Origin: Spirodela intermedia
Lineage: Eukaryota > Streptophyta > Magnoliopsida > Alismatales > Araceae
DNA length: 64,000 bases
Assembly (NCBI GenBank): GCA_902729315.2
Contig: LR746272.1
Span: 5,825,327-5,889,326 of the forward strand
Direction of reading: 5' to 3'
A program made the translations under genes and the position numbers. How positions within the stretch are numbered: position 1 is the first letter of the stretch; each line of letters opens with the position of its first letter. A model generated the notes under the pieces. The model made no database searches, had not been told where the DNA came from, and saw nothing but the letters and a program-made list of their open reading frames with translations. Positions 48,661 through 60,079 of this stretch are shown here, in pieces.

Positions 48661-50980
48661 CAAAGAAGCAGGGTTAAGGAGGGAGCAAGAAAACAATACA
48701 AACATTATAAGGGGAACCTTTTAGAGAAAACAATTCAATCCGTCAAAATTCAATGGACCAATTATTTCCTAGGCTTCAGTGAATTCGAAACAACTGATCT
48801 CTTTAATTCTCTTTTCAAAGTCAGCAGCTCTCCAATGATTATCCCACGGTACACATGATACCTTTGAGTTCATCTTAGCATCCTCATCTATATCGGAAAT
48901 CTTATAAGTTACTAAATAGTCAATGTTATTGCGGAACAACCTTGTTATTGGAGAAACCTTGTAATGATGTAAAAATATAATCCGTAGCTTGCCAAGCTTA
49001 TTTGCGATACTAGATTATCGGTCCAAGGGAAGGCTTGTGGGGTAGCGTAGATTTTCCATTGGACCAAATCACCACAAAAAAAATCTCCTAGTGTGTGGTC
49101 TCGTTCTGTAATTTTTTTGTTAGAGAATTAACACATTAACCATGACAATTCACCCCCCATCTTTCATCGTCCAGGATCCAATTGATGCTGACGCTATTTC
49201 TATTTCCTCTTATCCAAAATGTATGTTATTATCATGATTTAAAAATGTATTATTTATATTGGTGCAGAACCATGCTTGGATGCCCTCAGAAAAAGATCAG
49301 CTCCAAGGTAAACGATCAGCATTCTGGTGCATGAGTCAGCCAAAAGATTAAAGCCTATTTTCTTCTTCTTAAAAAAATGCGTACAAATGGATATAGTAGC
49401 CAATGATATATCGATAAATAGTTTATAGGGTACGTGAACTATGACTCTATTAAAAATCCATAGGAGTAGATAGCGAAGGAAATAAGAAGACTTCGCATTT
49501 GTGGTAAACAGGGAAACAAAATAAAGGGTTACTGGATTTGAGCATCAATGTTGCTTAAATTGTGGCAGCTATTAGAACTTCCATCCAGTAGACTCTGTTC
49601 CTTTGATCCCTCTTGACGGGTAGGACGTCTAACAAGGCTCTTAATTACATGAAGTCTAACAAAGAAAAATTTTGAAGGAGATTTTTCAAGATAAAATGAG
49701 ATATTTTTGCATCCAATTCGGATGCATGAGGAATCATGAGGATAAGACAACCGTTAAATACTTGAATATATTTTTTGCATCACAAATTATTTTTCTTCTT
49801 AGTTCAACTATACAACCAGGTGTGTTATAAGGTACATAAAATTAGGAAATCAAACACTTTCAGTTTTCTCCACGCAAGAATCCACATCTTATTTTTTTTC
49901 TCAAATTTTGTTTCATATTGACCAGCTGAAATCGGCAGTCTCCATTTCCTCAAATTAAGTCAAAGCGTTCTACCAATTAGCATAATTGGTAATTACTTTG
50001 TTTTTGGGTTTTTTATTCTACAAAATGTTGAATTATCTCTTGAAATATTATGCATAATTATATCTAGATCATGTTTATGCTATCACAAGATTTCAACATT
50101 ATCTAATATTTAGGATATTTTAGGCTGAAATCGGTATGAAGTCATGCTGACCAAATCACTGCATATCAAATGTAATGTTCATAAAGTTTTATATGGCACA
50201 AATGGATGTATGTAAAACACTCCACTCCAGTTATGATTTGTATCTTCTTTTGGCATATCCGTGAGTTTGTATCATTACATCAGAAGAGATTTCTTTCAAG
50301 CAAAAGACAGGTGTGTAAATTATTTTCTTCCCTCAGTAAAATTTCATTTCTATGATGGTAATATTTCCGTATGAGTTGTCAACACAAGCCATTATACTTG
50401 CATATGTTTGTAGATCCTAACTTGCATTGGAATCTAGTTTAAGCATAGCCATAATCATGCATCCACGCCCTAGAAGCTAAAAAAGGATGGCAAGCGCTCT
50501 GTTGTAAACTTTTATATGTCACATTTTATATAGAAGAGATAGGATGCTGCATTTTTTTCTAACCGATTTATATTATTTTATGTGTTTAATACGAATAAAA
50601 ATACTTAATTCCTGTGGGTTCTCTAAGTAATGAAAGATGTGGTCAGTTTCTCATGTCTGAAGACATTTGAATCACGAAATTAGACTAAAAGAATGGAATA
50701 TTTACTTCTTAAGGCTTGCGAATCACAAATTTTAAACGGGCTGCATGAAGCACAGCCTAGTTAATCTAGTGTAGTTTTAGATCTATTGATTATTTAAGCT
50801 CTTTTACTTGAAACTAACAACGGTTTTGTAAAAAAGTTACCAGAGGCTGTATTGTACTCTTTCACAATGTTTACTTTCCACGTTAGCAAACAAAGAAAGT
50901 TAGAGCAATAATGTCTCTGACAGAAGATACCAAGCCAATTTGTGATTATTTTTTGAGAGAGGATTTTATGAAGATTCAAA

Positions 50981-50984
<4 letters not shown>

Positions 50985-51023
<39 letters not shown>
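50985..51023. repeat. (CT)n microsatellite
   Basis: Uninterrupted CT run of about 39 bases followed by TCCCTCCCTCCC. Confidence 0.95.
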
Positions 51024-51026
<3 letters not shown>

Positions 51027-51399
51027 CTCCCTCCCTCCCAACCTCCGAGTATGTATCCATATCGATTGTCATCATGGGAATTTAGCTTTGAAATTCACGA
51101 ACATAAAAATTTAGACTGGGAATTTAGCATGGATAATCATTACTCGGTATCTTCGGTAGATTACTCTGCCTTCGTTAGTTATTTTACCATCTCGAACATT
51201 TATGTACGCTATTAGCATAAATTGTTGTATGTACGTGATACTGAGAAAATGAGTTTTCCAGCAGAGTTAATCAGAAGACATGCCTCCATCCTTCCAAGAG
51301 TCGACGATAGCTTTGCTTCCATAATTCATCTAGCAAATATAGGCCTTATAAAATTAGAATGGCGAAGTCATGGAAGATGATAACTGAGTAAAGTAAGCT

Positions 51400-53300
51400 G
51401 TCACTTTTCTTTCAGTAAGTCATATTTCAGTGCACTTGTAAGCAAAAAACGACCAAAAGTATGCAGGACACCAAATCACGAAACGGGGAGAAAATGTTCC
51501 TCGAGAAATTTAAGTCGATTTACGGCATGAGATGATAGAAACTTTAAAAGGTATGCATTATGCGGCCGAGCCTGTTTTGTCTGATTTGCGTAATACGACT
51601 ATGTTTTGGTATGACATATGCGGAACATTTGGTTGCAATTCGCCGCGTATAGATACTCACCTGGATCACGTGTTTCTTGACAGGTTTTCAATGCGCTCTA
51701 ATGTTGGGAAGTAGAATTTTTCTGCCCAAAATTACTGGCAAGGCCGGACACCCAAGAAGTTGCAGTCCTGGTCTAACCTATGTAAAGTTTCAACTTAAAA
51801 AACTGTTTATGCACTTAAAATGTATGCAAAATCCGTCCCTCAGTCTCTCTAGATGACACGCAGATAACTTCAAAAAATGGATTATTCTTTATACTTAGGT
51901 TTTCCTCGAAACAGTTTCAGTCCTGGTCTAACCTTTGCGGGCTGAATTCTACAGCACTGAACGTGGTTTAGACACCTTGTGATAACTGGAATCAGATGCT
52001 TCAAATAATACGAGAGTAGCCTGAACCGTGTGCATAACCATCCACAAACGAGACCTGACGCCAGGACGCTTCCCTCTTAATTTCGCACCACACCACATAT
52101 TTTCACGGCGCATTCTTTTGGTAGATTTCTTTCCATGGCTTCCACCTGCATGCAGTTGTTTTCGTCCACGGACATCGGCCGCCGCTGGCAGCCGATCAGC
52201 CTTGGGAAAGGTCAAGTATGGATACCAGAGAAAGCCAAGTTCTGAATATGTTCAGCTGGATACTCCATCCTCTTCCATCCACATTCCTTCCAAGTTCATA
52301 TATATATATATATATGAACGCACATATATACACACACACATACGTACGTACGTACGTACATGAATGTCATCGATTGGTCCCTCCTGGTCAATCTTCCTAA
52401 ATATCAAACTTTGGCACGGATATGATAAGAGTTGGGGTTGAGGGATTCCATCAGTAGAAATGAACGAGGATAAATTACACATAACTATGCAGTAAGCGTA
52501 CACAGTCCCCGGGAGGAAACAGAGAAGACGGACGACAGCCGATGAGAAGACCAGCAATGACAGGGAGAGTCATCCAGGGAGCCCCTCGTGACTGTTCGAT
52601 ACAAGCACGAGCAAACGTACGGACGCATACGACGCACGTTGAAGGATGTAGACACACTCATACACAAGTGCATATGGGCTGGCAGCTGCTGCGCTTGCAC
52701 ACGTTCCCCACACTTGACCTGCGGCAACCCAGCGGCCCCACCAACGTTTATTGGAGACTCATGTTGCGGAGCCTGCGGAGGACAGACAGGGATTTAAACA
52801 CAAGTTTGGAAGCAGCCGGTTAAGCAACAGCCAAGGACCCAGGCTTAAAATAGCAGTGTCCTCCCCGGATTCTCGCAGCCTGGAAATGGAAGCCTAGCAT
52901 CATGTAGGTGCCGAGAGACTGATAATTCCTGCTTTTAGAGGCGTAGGTGTCCTTAATCCCTTGGGTTCCATTCTGTATAATTGCAGGACCGGACGTGGAC
53001 AGTTTCTCCAACGGCCATATTACAGGTAGGATGGGGCGGAGGGACGGGCAGCGAAGGGTCGCAGAGGAGAAGAGCCCATGGGCCTAAACGATATCCTCAG
53101 CATCACATGAGCGGAGACGATCATCTCCGTCAGGATACTCCCTACATCTATCGCTGGGTAGGAAGAAATAAGAACGAGAATGGCCAGGGGAACCGAGGCC
53201 CAGAAAATAAATGAACAGCAGTATCACTCCGAAAGATTGTGACCAGTGAAATTCATCTCGGTGGGAAGGGGGGGGGGGGCCGAGTAAGAAGAGACAAGTG
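51400..53300. other. Transition into the right GC-rich island, no gene assigned
   Basis: The sequence becomes GC-rich from about 52.0 kb. It contains a compound microsatellite (52299-52360: TA, CACA, then CGTA units) and a pair of direct repeats AGTCCTGGTCTAACCT at about 51765 and 51921. Open frames at 52028-52363, 52475-52657 and 52542-52823 show no domain. The right part is downstream of the RADIALIS-like gene and may contain its 3' UTR or last exon. Confidence 0.4.
52299..52360. repeat. Compound microsatellite (TA)n (CA)n (CGTA)n
   Basis: A TATATATATA run is followed by ACACACACAC and then four ACGT-type units. Simple-sequence DNA, no other role evident. Confidence 0.9.
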
Positions 53301-53327
53301 AGAAAGGGTGACGACTTGAGTTCGAGC

Positions 53328-53609
53328 CTACCTCCGCTCCTCGTCATCGACGGAGCTGCCGCCGCCCCCGGCGGAGGTGTTGCGGTAGTTGGGGAGGGGA
53401 ACCCTGCCCGACTCGATAAACTTAACGTCATCGATGAGATCTTCGTAGTGCTTCTTGACTTCTTCGGCTGACTTCCCCCCGACGGCCCGTGCCACATTTT
53501 GCCAGCGGTCTGGAGTGTCCTTGTCGTACACCGCCAGCGCCTTCTCGAATAACTTGTTCTGCTTCGCGGTCCATGCTGAGCTCGAGCTGCACTTGGAGCT
53601 GGATGCCAT
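53328..53609 (-). CDS. RADIALIS-like single-MYB/SANT protein
   Basis: 93 codons from ATG at 53609. One SANT/MYB-type domain covers residues 11-62, with Trp13 and Trp36 and Tyr55 at the third aromatic position. RADIALIS hallmarks are present: [39 protein letters not shown] and [11 protein letters not shown]. The family acts as small nuclear proteins that compete with larger MYB partners (RAD against DRIF/DIV in floral asymmetry and growth). The ORF ends EERR-stop, but the stop lies within CGGAG|GTAGGC, which is also a 5' splice site. Relatives often carry a C-terminal intron here followed by a short Met-rich tail, so the last codons may come from a second exon further left (acceptors ACCCAG near 53158 and TATACAG near 52975 are candidates). 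Length is normal for the family. Confidence 0.92.
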   Translation of the reverse strand: MASSSKCSSSSAWTAKQNKLFEKALAVYDKDTPDRWQNVARAVGGKSAEEVKKHYEDLIDDVKFIESGRVPLPNYRNTSAGGGGSSVDDEERR

Positions 53610-53889
53610 CTCTCGTTCAAGAAAAGCTTTGCCTTTCAGGCTTGAGAGGCGCTAGATGGTTTTGCTAGTATCGACCCTTGAGACGATGGAACCTATAGTC
53701 AGAGGTAGGACAATCAGTGGAAGAATAAGTGAAAGCTCGCCACCGAGCCGCCCTCTTGGGGAGGATTGGTTCGGTAATGGAGACGAGGGAGGCTAGGAGA
53801 CTCTTTCTTGGCAAAGGGTAGGCTATGAGAGGAAGGGAGACAGCTGCCTGCCTGCGCTTCTGCGAAAGAAACGGTTGCACGGGTGTCCC

Positions 53890-53897
53890 TTTAAATA
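53890..53897 (-). promoter_or_regulatory. TATA box of the RADIALIS-like gene
   Basis: The minus strand reads CCCTATTTAAAGGG, giving TATTTAAA about 280 bp upstream of the ATG at 53609. This would place the start site near 53860 and give a leader of about 250 bp. CT and CTAT repeats lie further upstream. Confidence 0.5.
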
Positions 53898-53958
53898 GGG
53901 ATGAGCGGAAGGATGAAAGGTGATGGTGGTGGCGAAGAAAGGGGCCTACTGGGGAATA

Positions 53959-54046
53959 TTCTCTCTCTCTCTCTCTCTCCCTCCCTCCCTCCCTCTCTCC
54001 CTCTCTCCCTCTCTCTCCCACTCTCTTTCTCTACTCTCTCTCTCAT

Positions 54047-54079
<33 letters not shown>

Positions 54080-54080
54080 A
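53959..54080. repeat. (CT)n/(CCCT)n and (TCTA)n microsatellites upstream of the RADIALIS-like gene
   Basis: A CT/CCCT-rich stretch of about 85 bases is followed by eight or so TCTA units (54047-54079). It lies just upstream of the TATA box on the minus strand, read there as GA and GATA repeats. Confidence 0.9.
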
Positions 54081-55259
54081 TCTCTATTCATCTATCTATG
54101 ACACACGCACAAAGCACCGAGAGGGAGAGAAGACATCTTGGTAAAGTGATGAGGTGAGGTTAGAAGGAGAGGAAAAACAATGGGAGAATGCATTTTATTG
54201 AGGGCCAAATTGGCCAGTGAAGTTAAACGGGTCTCTCGACGCCTGTAGGAAAACGGGGGGGAGGATACCAGACGCCCAAAGGAGCTTGATGACGAAATGT
54301 TCCCCTGAAGTGATTTATAGAGGGTCCGTCATCCCACGCGAGTGGTCTCCTCTTTTCCGCGGTAATCGGCTCGTCGACAGAACGCAGCAACAGCTGCAAG
54401 AAGATGGTGAAGTCCAACCGCCTGGCCTCTTTGGGAAATGAAGCTGGGAGAGTAAAGGACTCGAGAAGGGACCGGGGGAGGGGGAGAGGAGGTTGGTTGG
54501 TGGCGGTGAGGGTCGCAGTTTCCATCTCGCAAACTAGCAGCAGCTTGGCTCCTTAACCGGGGGCAAGATTGCTTCGAATTCCCTCCCGGTTATCTTCTTT
54601 CTGGCGGGGCTCACATGGACGCCGTAATTTCTTTCTGGCGAGGGAGGTCGCAAGATAAATCTTCTCATCATCGCCGTTATCGCCAGGAATCTCCAGAAAC
54701 ATGTGGCGACTATCGCCATCAGGTAGCTGCGCTGACCGCCCACCTTCGACTGGACGGACACCTTCCAGGATGGATGACGGCTCACGCTCAAGAAAGATAC
54801 TATTACGGGTCGAGTTTCGCAGCACGTAAACGTGTCGTGAATTTTGTGCACGTTGGGGCACGTGCCAAATCCTTTGCAGGTAAGTACTCGCTAAGCACAG
54901 GTCAGGAAAACCCTGTCATCGCAAAGAATAAGGAATGGCGGCGCCTTGGAAAGCATAAATGAAGGAGCCGTCGTCGGTACGGCTAAAACCCGAAGACTGA
55001 TCGGCGAGACGAAGACGGAGGGGAGGTCCGTCACGTAATCTTGTGAGAGATGTGGCCTCTCCACCGCACGACGACAACTAGCTAGCGAACTAGCTTCAGC
55101 AGATTCTCTCCTCAGCGCCGCCTTTTGACGACGAGGTGAGATGAACTTCCTCCCCGTGGGAAAACTAGTTTATTCTTCCCCTCCCCCTCAGCTTCCAGGC
55201 ATCTGATCTAACTGTGAAACCCATCTGACTCGCTCACCGAGTGAGTGTTTTTTGAACAT

Positions 55260-55262
<3 letters not shown>

Positions 55263-55306
<44 letters not shown>
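55263..55306. repeat. (CT)n microsatellite
   Basis: Uninterrupted CT run of about 44 bases. Confidence 0.95.
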
Positions 55307-55309
<3 letters not shown>

Positions 55310-56620
55310 GTCGTGGCATGCAGTGCTTCAATCTCGCCATGATCCCCTCGTCCAGCTGACTGACGTCGGCAGCGTGTGCGGTCGTCAGCTAAAGGGGCCA
55401 CCGGCTAAGTGAGTGACCTGTTGCACGCAAGGAACCCTCGGAAAAGCCGTGGTCTGCCGTGAAGATAATCAGCGCAGCGCCCCTCCCCGTCACATGCGTC
55501 CTCATCGCCTTCGGGCATTAAGTGTATCGAGTACGAACTGTTTGTACGAGAATCCGGACAGCTACGGCGGCGTGGCTAGGCCGATGGCCTGGAGACCGAC
55601 GCGTCTCTCTCGGAAAGCAGAATCCCGCTTTGAGGCGATCTCTCGGATTGGAATTCCACGATTCGGAGATGCTGACGCCGCACCACGGCCGGCCACTCCA
55701 GTTTAAAGAGACCGAAATATCTCCATATTCCAATCTCTGACTTGAATCCAAGCCAGAGGGGATTCGAGACCTTTTTATCTTCTTTCCTTGAACCGAGCCT
55801 CAAACCCCACCCCTTCCTTCGCTGGAACAAGTGATGCCGCATCAGTCAGTCCGCGCAGAGAAACTACTAGAAGGTCTCGACAAACCGAGGAGTGGGTCCA
55901 TCTTCAGAATTGTAATGCTCTTTTGCGATGATTTACGCCGGAGTATTTCATGGGGAAAAAGATATGACCGAAGGTGCTAGTTAAAATTCTGTTAATAGCT
56001 CGTTGATGAACTTTTGTTATGGATATCAACGTTTTTAGCCGGCAACGAAAGTAGCACTATCAGAGAAATTGACCATATCACGATCTGCATGCGCATCGAG
56101 TCAGTCCTGACGGGCTGAGAACGAAGATGTACCGCTGTCGATAACTGTTTTTGTATTTCACAAGTCTTCTCAATGATAACTGTTTTTTGCCACCAATGCA
56201 TATTCTTTAACTTTAAGAACTGACGCTAGTTATTTGGGTATGTTAACAGTCCAATTATTGGCTCAACAAATGGCTATAAATATAGTCTTCTACAAGCTAG
56301 AAGCCTATTTAAGCTAATAAGTCTGTTCCAACAAAGGGAGCATCTCGGTGGACGCTTTCTGTGATCTGCGAATAGTTTGTGGTGTTATCATCAGCATATA
56401 GTACCAATTCCTTTGCCCTCATTAGAAATGGAAGAAAGGAATCATTGAAGTCGGCCGGGAAAAGCAAACCTAAATGAGGGCACAAAAGGAGACGGAAAGG
56501 AGTGGGAGCGACAAGATCCTCAGATTCCCGGTATTATTCTTCAAGAACAGTGGATGGGAGGGATGCCCCTGTAGCAATGCAGTTGCCAAAACAATTTCAA
56601 ATGTGTGCGCATTTATGCGA

Positions 56621-56936
56621 TTATCGGTCCATTTGTGCGTCGCCAAGGATTGCGTTCGAGCGGAAGACAATGGTTCCCCACGAGTCATTCGATCTCGGGG
56701 CCCCCGAGAGTGAGTTGGAGATTGTCTTCTTCTCCTCAACAGCCGGGATAACAGGGTGGTGCACAGTTCTCTTTGCCAGTGGCTTGATCGTCATGTCATC
56801 GCGGCCGTCGTCGGCAGTCACAGGCGCCGCCTCGCCGCCGGGAGCTTGTATATCGCTGCGTGTGGACGCTGAAGAACAGCTGCGAAAATGGGCCGTGTTC
56901 TTTGATCAGGAATGAGACCCACACAATCGCCGCCAT
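56621..56936 (-). other. Possible two-part coding block, unknown protein
   Basis: On the minus strand an ATG in a good context (GGGATGGCGGCG, 56936) is followed by an acceptor-like TTTTCGCAG. After it, from 56879, a frame runs 86 codons to 56621, with pieces such as GRDDMTIKPLAKRTVHHPVI and PAVEEKKTISNSLSGAPRSN. The composition is protein-like, but I recognise no family. A GTGA/GA microsatellite lies directly upstream on this strand, as for other genes here. It could be a short gene with an unresolved intron or a chance open frame. Confidence 0.25.
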
Positions 56937-56979
56937 CCCGCTTTGGGTGAACTATGACAAAGCGGCGGGGAATCCTGAG

Positions 56980-57000
56980 TGAGTGAGTGAGTGAGTGAGT

Positions 57001-57062
<62 letters not shown>
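56980..57062. repeat. (GTGA)n(GA)n compound microsatellite
   Basis: Tandem GTGA units pass into a long GA run with one AAAG interruption. Confidence 0.95.
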
Positions 57063-57065
<3 letters not shown>

Positions 57066-59726
57066 AAGAAAGGTTGCAGAGCGGACCCGCATCGTCCCGG
57101 TGGCTCTTCGATGATCAGTCAATACGGGAGAAAGGAGAGGGATAGAAAAAGAGAATTGCCCTCCTCTACCTGCCGGAGTCTCACTCGTGCGAAGACAGCA
57201 ATCACTCGGAACCTTTCCCCCAATCCGCGGACCGGAATATCTACCCGCAGTCTTCTCTCAGCACCAGTTGTCCTAGTTGAATTGTGGCAGTTTGAGATCC
57301 ATGGAAAAGGAATTGGAACGAAAGAAGAGAGGCCACCCACCGAGGCCGGTCATCGCTGATGCGGGCAGAGCGCCACCTTGCAGCGGCTGAGTTCGTATAT
57401 TGACTGTAAGGACTGACGACCGCCGATATGATCCTCTCAGATACAGATACCCTCTTCTCTCTTGGAATCCTTATCATCAAATGCATCGTCATCGTCGTCC
57501 TCAAGTCCATCTCCCGTAAAGTAACGAGAGCCTCGTGATGGTGCGACGATTCCTCTTTCTTTCTATCTCCACAGGATCAGTAGGATCCTTCCCTGTCTGT
57601 GGTCCTTGCTCACAACTTGCTGGGGAATCGGAGAAGCCCGCTCTTTCGGAATCTATATCTCGACCGAAAATTCCCTTCTCTGAAATTTCGTCAGCCAGTC
57701 GCTGTAGTGGCAACACCGGCGGAAAAAGGAAGCTCAGTGGGAGATGAGATTTGCAGAAGCTGACAAGATCTACGCCCTTGAGAATCCCCACCACCCTTCC
57801 ATTTCCTTGTCCCCCCTTGCCGACTGTTACCCCTCGTCGGCCTCGCTTTTCACTTTGACAGAGATAGATGAAGCTGCAGTGGCCTCCCACATTGCGGGGA
57901 CGCTCTAGCCCACCGGCAAGACATCAGGTACGGCTAATAGGTTACAGGAGGCGGAAGGTCTGGGCAGGCGGATGCTCATCCTCAAGGCTTCATCGTCGCG
58001 GAGGCCACCGGAAACACAGTAAGGATTTAGCTGATGGTCAAGCGGTCTGAGGCCCGAATGAGCTGCCCCGATCAAATGAGCTTTCCGTAGAACGGGAAGA
58101 AGAATAATATTTCTCACGACGAACGTCTATATATGTTGTAGAAGCGATCTGGAATCTCCTCACGATCTGGAGGAGATGCCCGGATACTGATTGTTTCGGC
58201 CACGCAACCGCGCGAAGGTAACCCGTCGTCAGATCGGAGAGGCTTCTGTGCTCGTTCCGCTTCGTCAACAGGACTAGACGCTCCGAACATTTGGTGCTCC
58301 CCAAAGACAGCGAAGAAGAGTTAAAGCCTTAAAAAAGAGTACTAGCTTTCTCTGAAGGAAAGCCAAGTTTTGCGATATCCACGGAGACTTTGATCAATCT
58401 AGGGATGAGATGAGCACATTGCGCTTTGGCGTAAACTCTGCAATGGTTACAGACGCAAAGCTCCTGCGATATAACCATGGGACCTGCGTGTGTTCCTCCT
58501 ACAGAGCTAACAGCAGACGAGTCGAAGCCCAATTCAAGTTAGCATGGCCCAATTTGGGATCCATCGCCCAGGAAAAGTAAACCGCGAGAGAATGCTGCAA
58601 CGCTGGGAGCATTGACGCCCTGTACCCCCTATTATAAGATAGATGGCCGAGTGAAAGGACAGCAAGCTCATCGGCTAGCTTCAATAAACTCGCCATGAGA
58701 ACCAATGCAGAACTGTCGTCTTCCCCGATTGCGTTGTCTTAACGAAGACGCGCCAACGAAGTGCCTGATGATGAGAGGCACCTGCGGATGTTGGGCAACC
58801 CGAGCCGTCGGGCATCATGAACGATTGGTGAGTGTTAACAGTCCAAGCAAACGAAGATTTGCAAGATGATGAAGAGGAGACGGGGAATCGTCGAGAACAA
58901 GATGGGGCGATCCGAATGTCCAGACGTTGAATAGAACAAAGACAACTGGCTTTTAATGTCACCTCATCCTCATCTGTAGCCTCCATTTTTAATTTTCCAC
59001 ATATCATCAGAGTTCTAAGGTAGAAATATCAAGGAACGAATAATGAAAAATGCAAAAATCTTCCGGGGAAACAATGGAGGTGGAGGGGAGCCGCAAGGTG
59101 CTGGTAAAAAGTGGAGCCTCTCTGCCGTCTGTTCCCAGCTTCCATGGCTGTCCTCACGACTTGGTCGTCGTTTCTTTCAAAGCCTGGATAGGAACCGACC
59201 AGGTGGGACTCTTCCAATTTTGCCGAAGGAGAAGCTGCGGAGTGAGTAGTAGGTGAGAGAGATGGTACCCCATCTGATCCTTCCGGTTTCGAGTTTGCTC
59301 GGAGATGTGAGCGGAGATTTGTTCGAAGGAGACGCCAAGCGAGGGAGGCGACTGTGGGCTCAGGGGGGGTCTGCAGAATTCAAATCGGCCCATAAGGGCA
59401 AGTTCTCGTTTCCAAGGTCTCCCTGGTGTAAAAAATGCAAGAAAAAAATTGTCCGGACCGTCCCTTGTCGACCTAATGCGGCAGCGCGAGGCATAACGCC
59501 GTGTCGGCAGCTCGAGCTCGGTTGCGTGTAAAACCCGGCCTCGAGACCACCTAGATCGGACCCTCTCGATCCCGCCATCACAGAAGAGAAAAAGGCAATT
59601 TCATCCTCCTCTGCGATCCCCTTCTTCGGTTTTCCCGAATTCCTTGTCTGATACCTGCTGCAAGGGAGGGTGGGGGAGGGTGGGGAGAGGGAGAAAAAGA
59701 GGGGCTCTGGAAAGGGGGGAAGGGGG

Positions 59727-60044
59727 ATGGAGACTGTGGAGGAGGAGACGGAGTACAGCTGGAGGGAGGTGGTGCTGCCGCAGCTCATTCCCGTGGTGCC
59801 CGAGCCGGATCTGGAGCGGGAACCCTTCGCCGAGCGCCGCCGCGGCCGCGACATTCTGGTCGCCGTCGATCACGGCCCGAACAGCAAGCATGCCCTCGAT
59901 TGGGCCCTCGTCCACCTCTGCCGCCTCGCGGACACCCTCCACCTCGTCCACGCCGTCTCCAGTTGCGTAGAAACCCCAGCCACAAAGTCGCCCTATTTTT
60001 CTCGATTTCAGACCCTGCCGGCAGGTGTCCGTTGATTTGACGGA

Positions 60045-60079
<35 letters not shown>

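Larger units (their letters stand above)
36386..51400. other. AT-rich, gene-poor block of decayed LTR fragments
   Basis: About 15 kb with very few open frames above 60 codons and none with a domain. Repeat remnants are listed separately: three copies of a TTGG-GCATTAAATG-type LTR, a miniature element at 40.65 kb, five LTR-end signatures and a GC-richer LTR-like piece at 48.2 kb. No gene is supported. Confidence 0.55.
54100..59640. other. GC-moderate region with coding-like blocks but no assigned gene
   Basis: No known domain was found. Open frames with somewhat protein-like composition occur at 54615-54962 (plus), 56621-56879 (minus), 57501-57890 (minus, overlapped by 57535-57747 plus) and 58499-59007 (minus). 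Microsatellites are at 55263-55306 and 56980-57062. These may be exons of genes I do not recognise or chance. Confidence 0.35.

Noticed and set aside
49953-49978. Reverse complement resembles the 5' part of a tRNA-Leu (AATTGGTAGAACGCTTTGACT)
   Set aside because: The match stops after about 26 bases, the acceptor and T arms are missing, and no cloverleaf can be formed. It may be a plastid-derived scrap or chance.
54615-54962. 115-codon plus-strand frame with a true ATG
   Set aside because: No recognisable domain, overlapped by minus-strand frames of similar length, and no supporting context.
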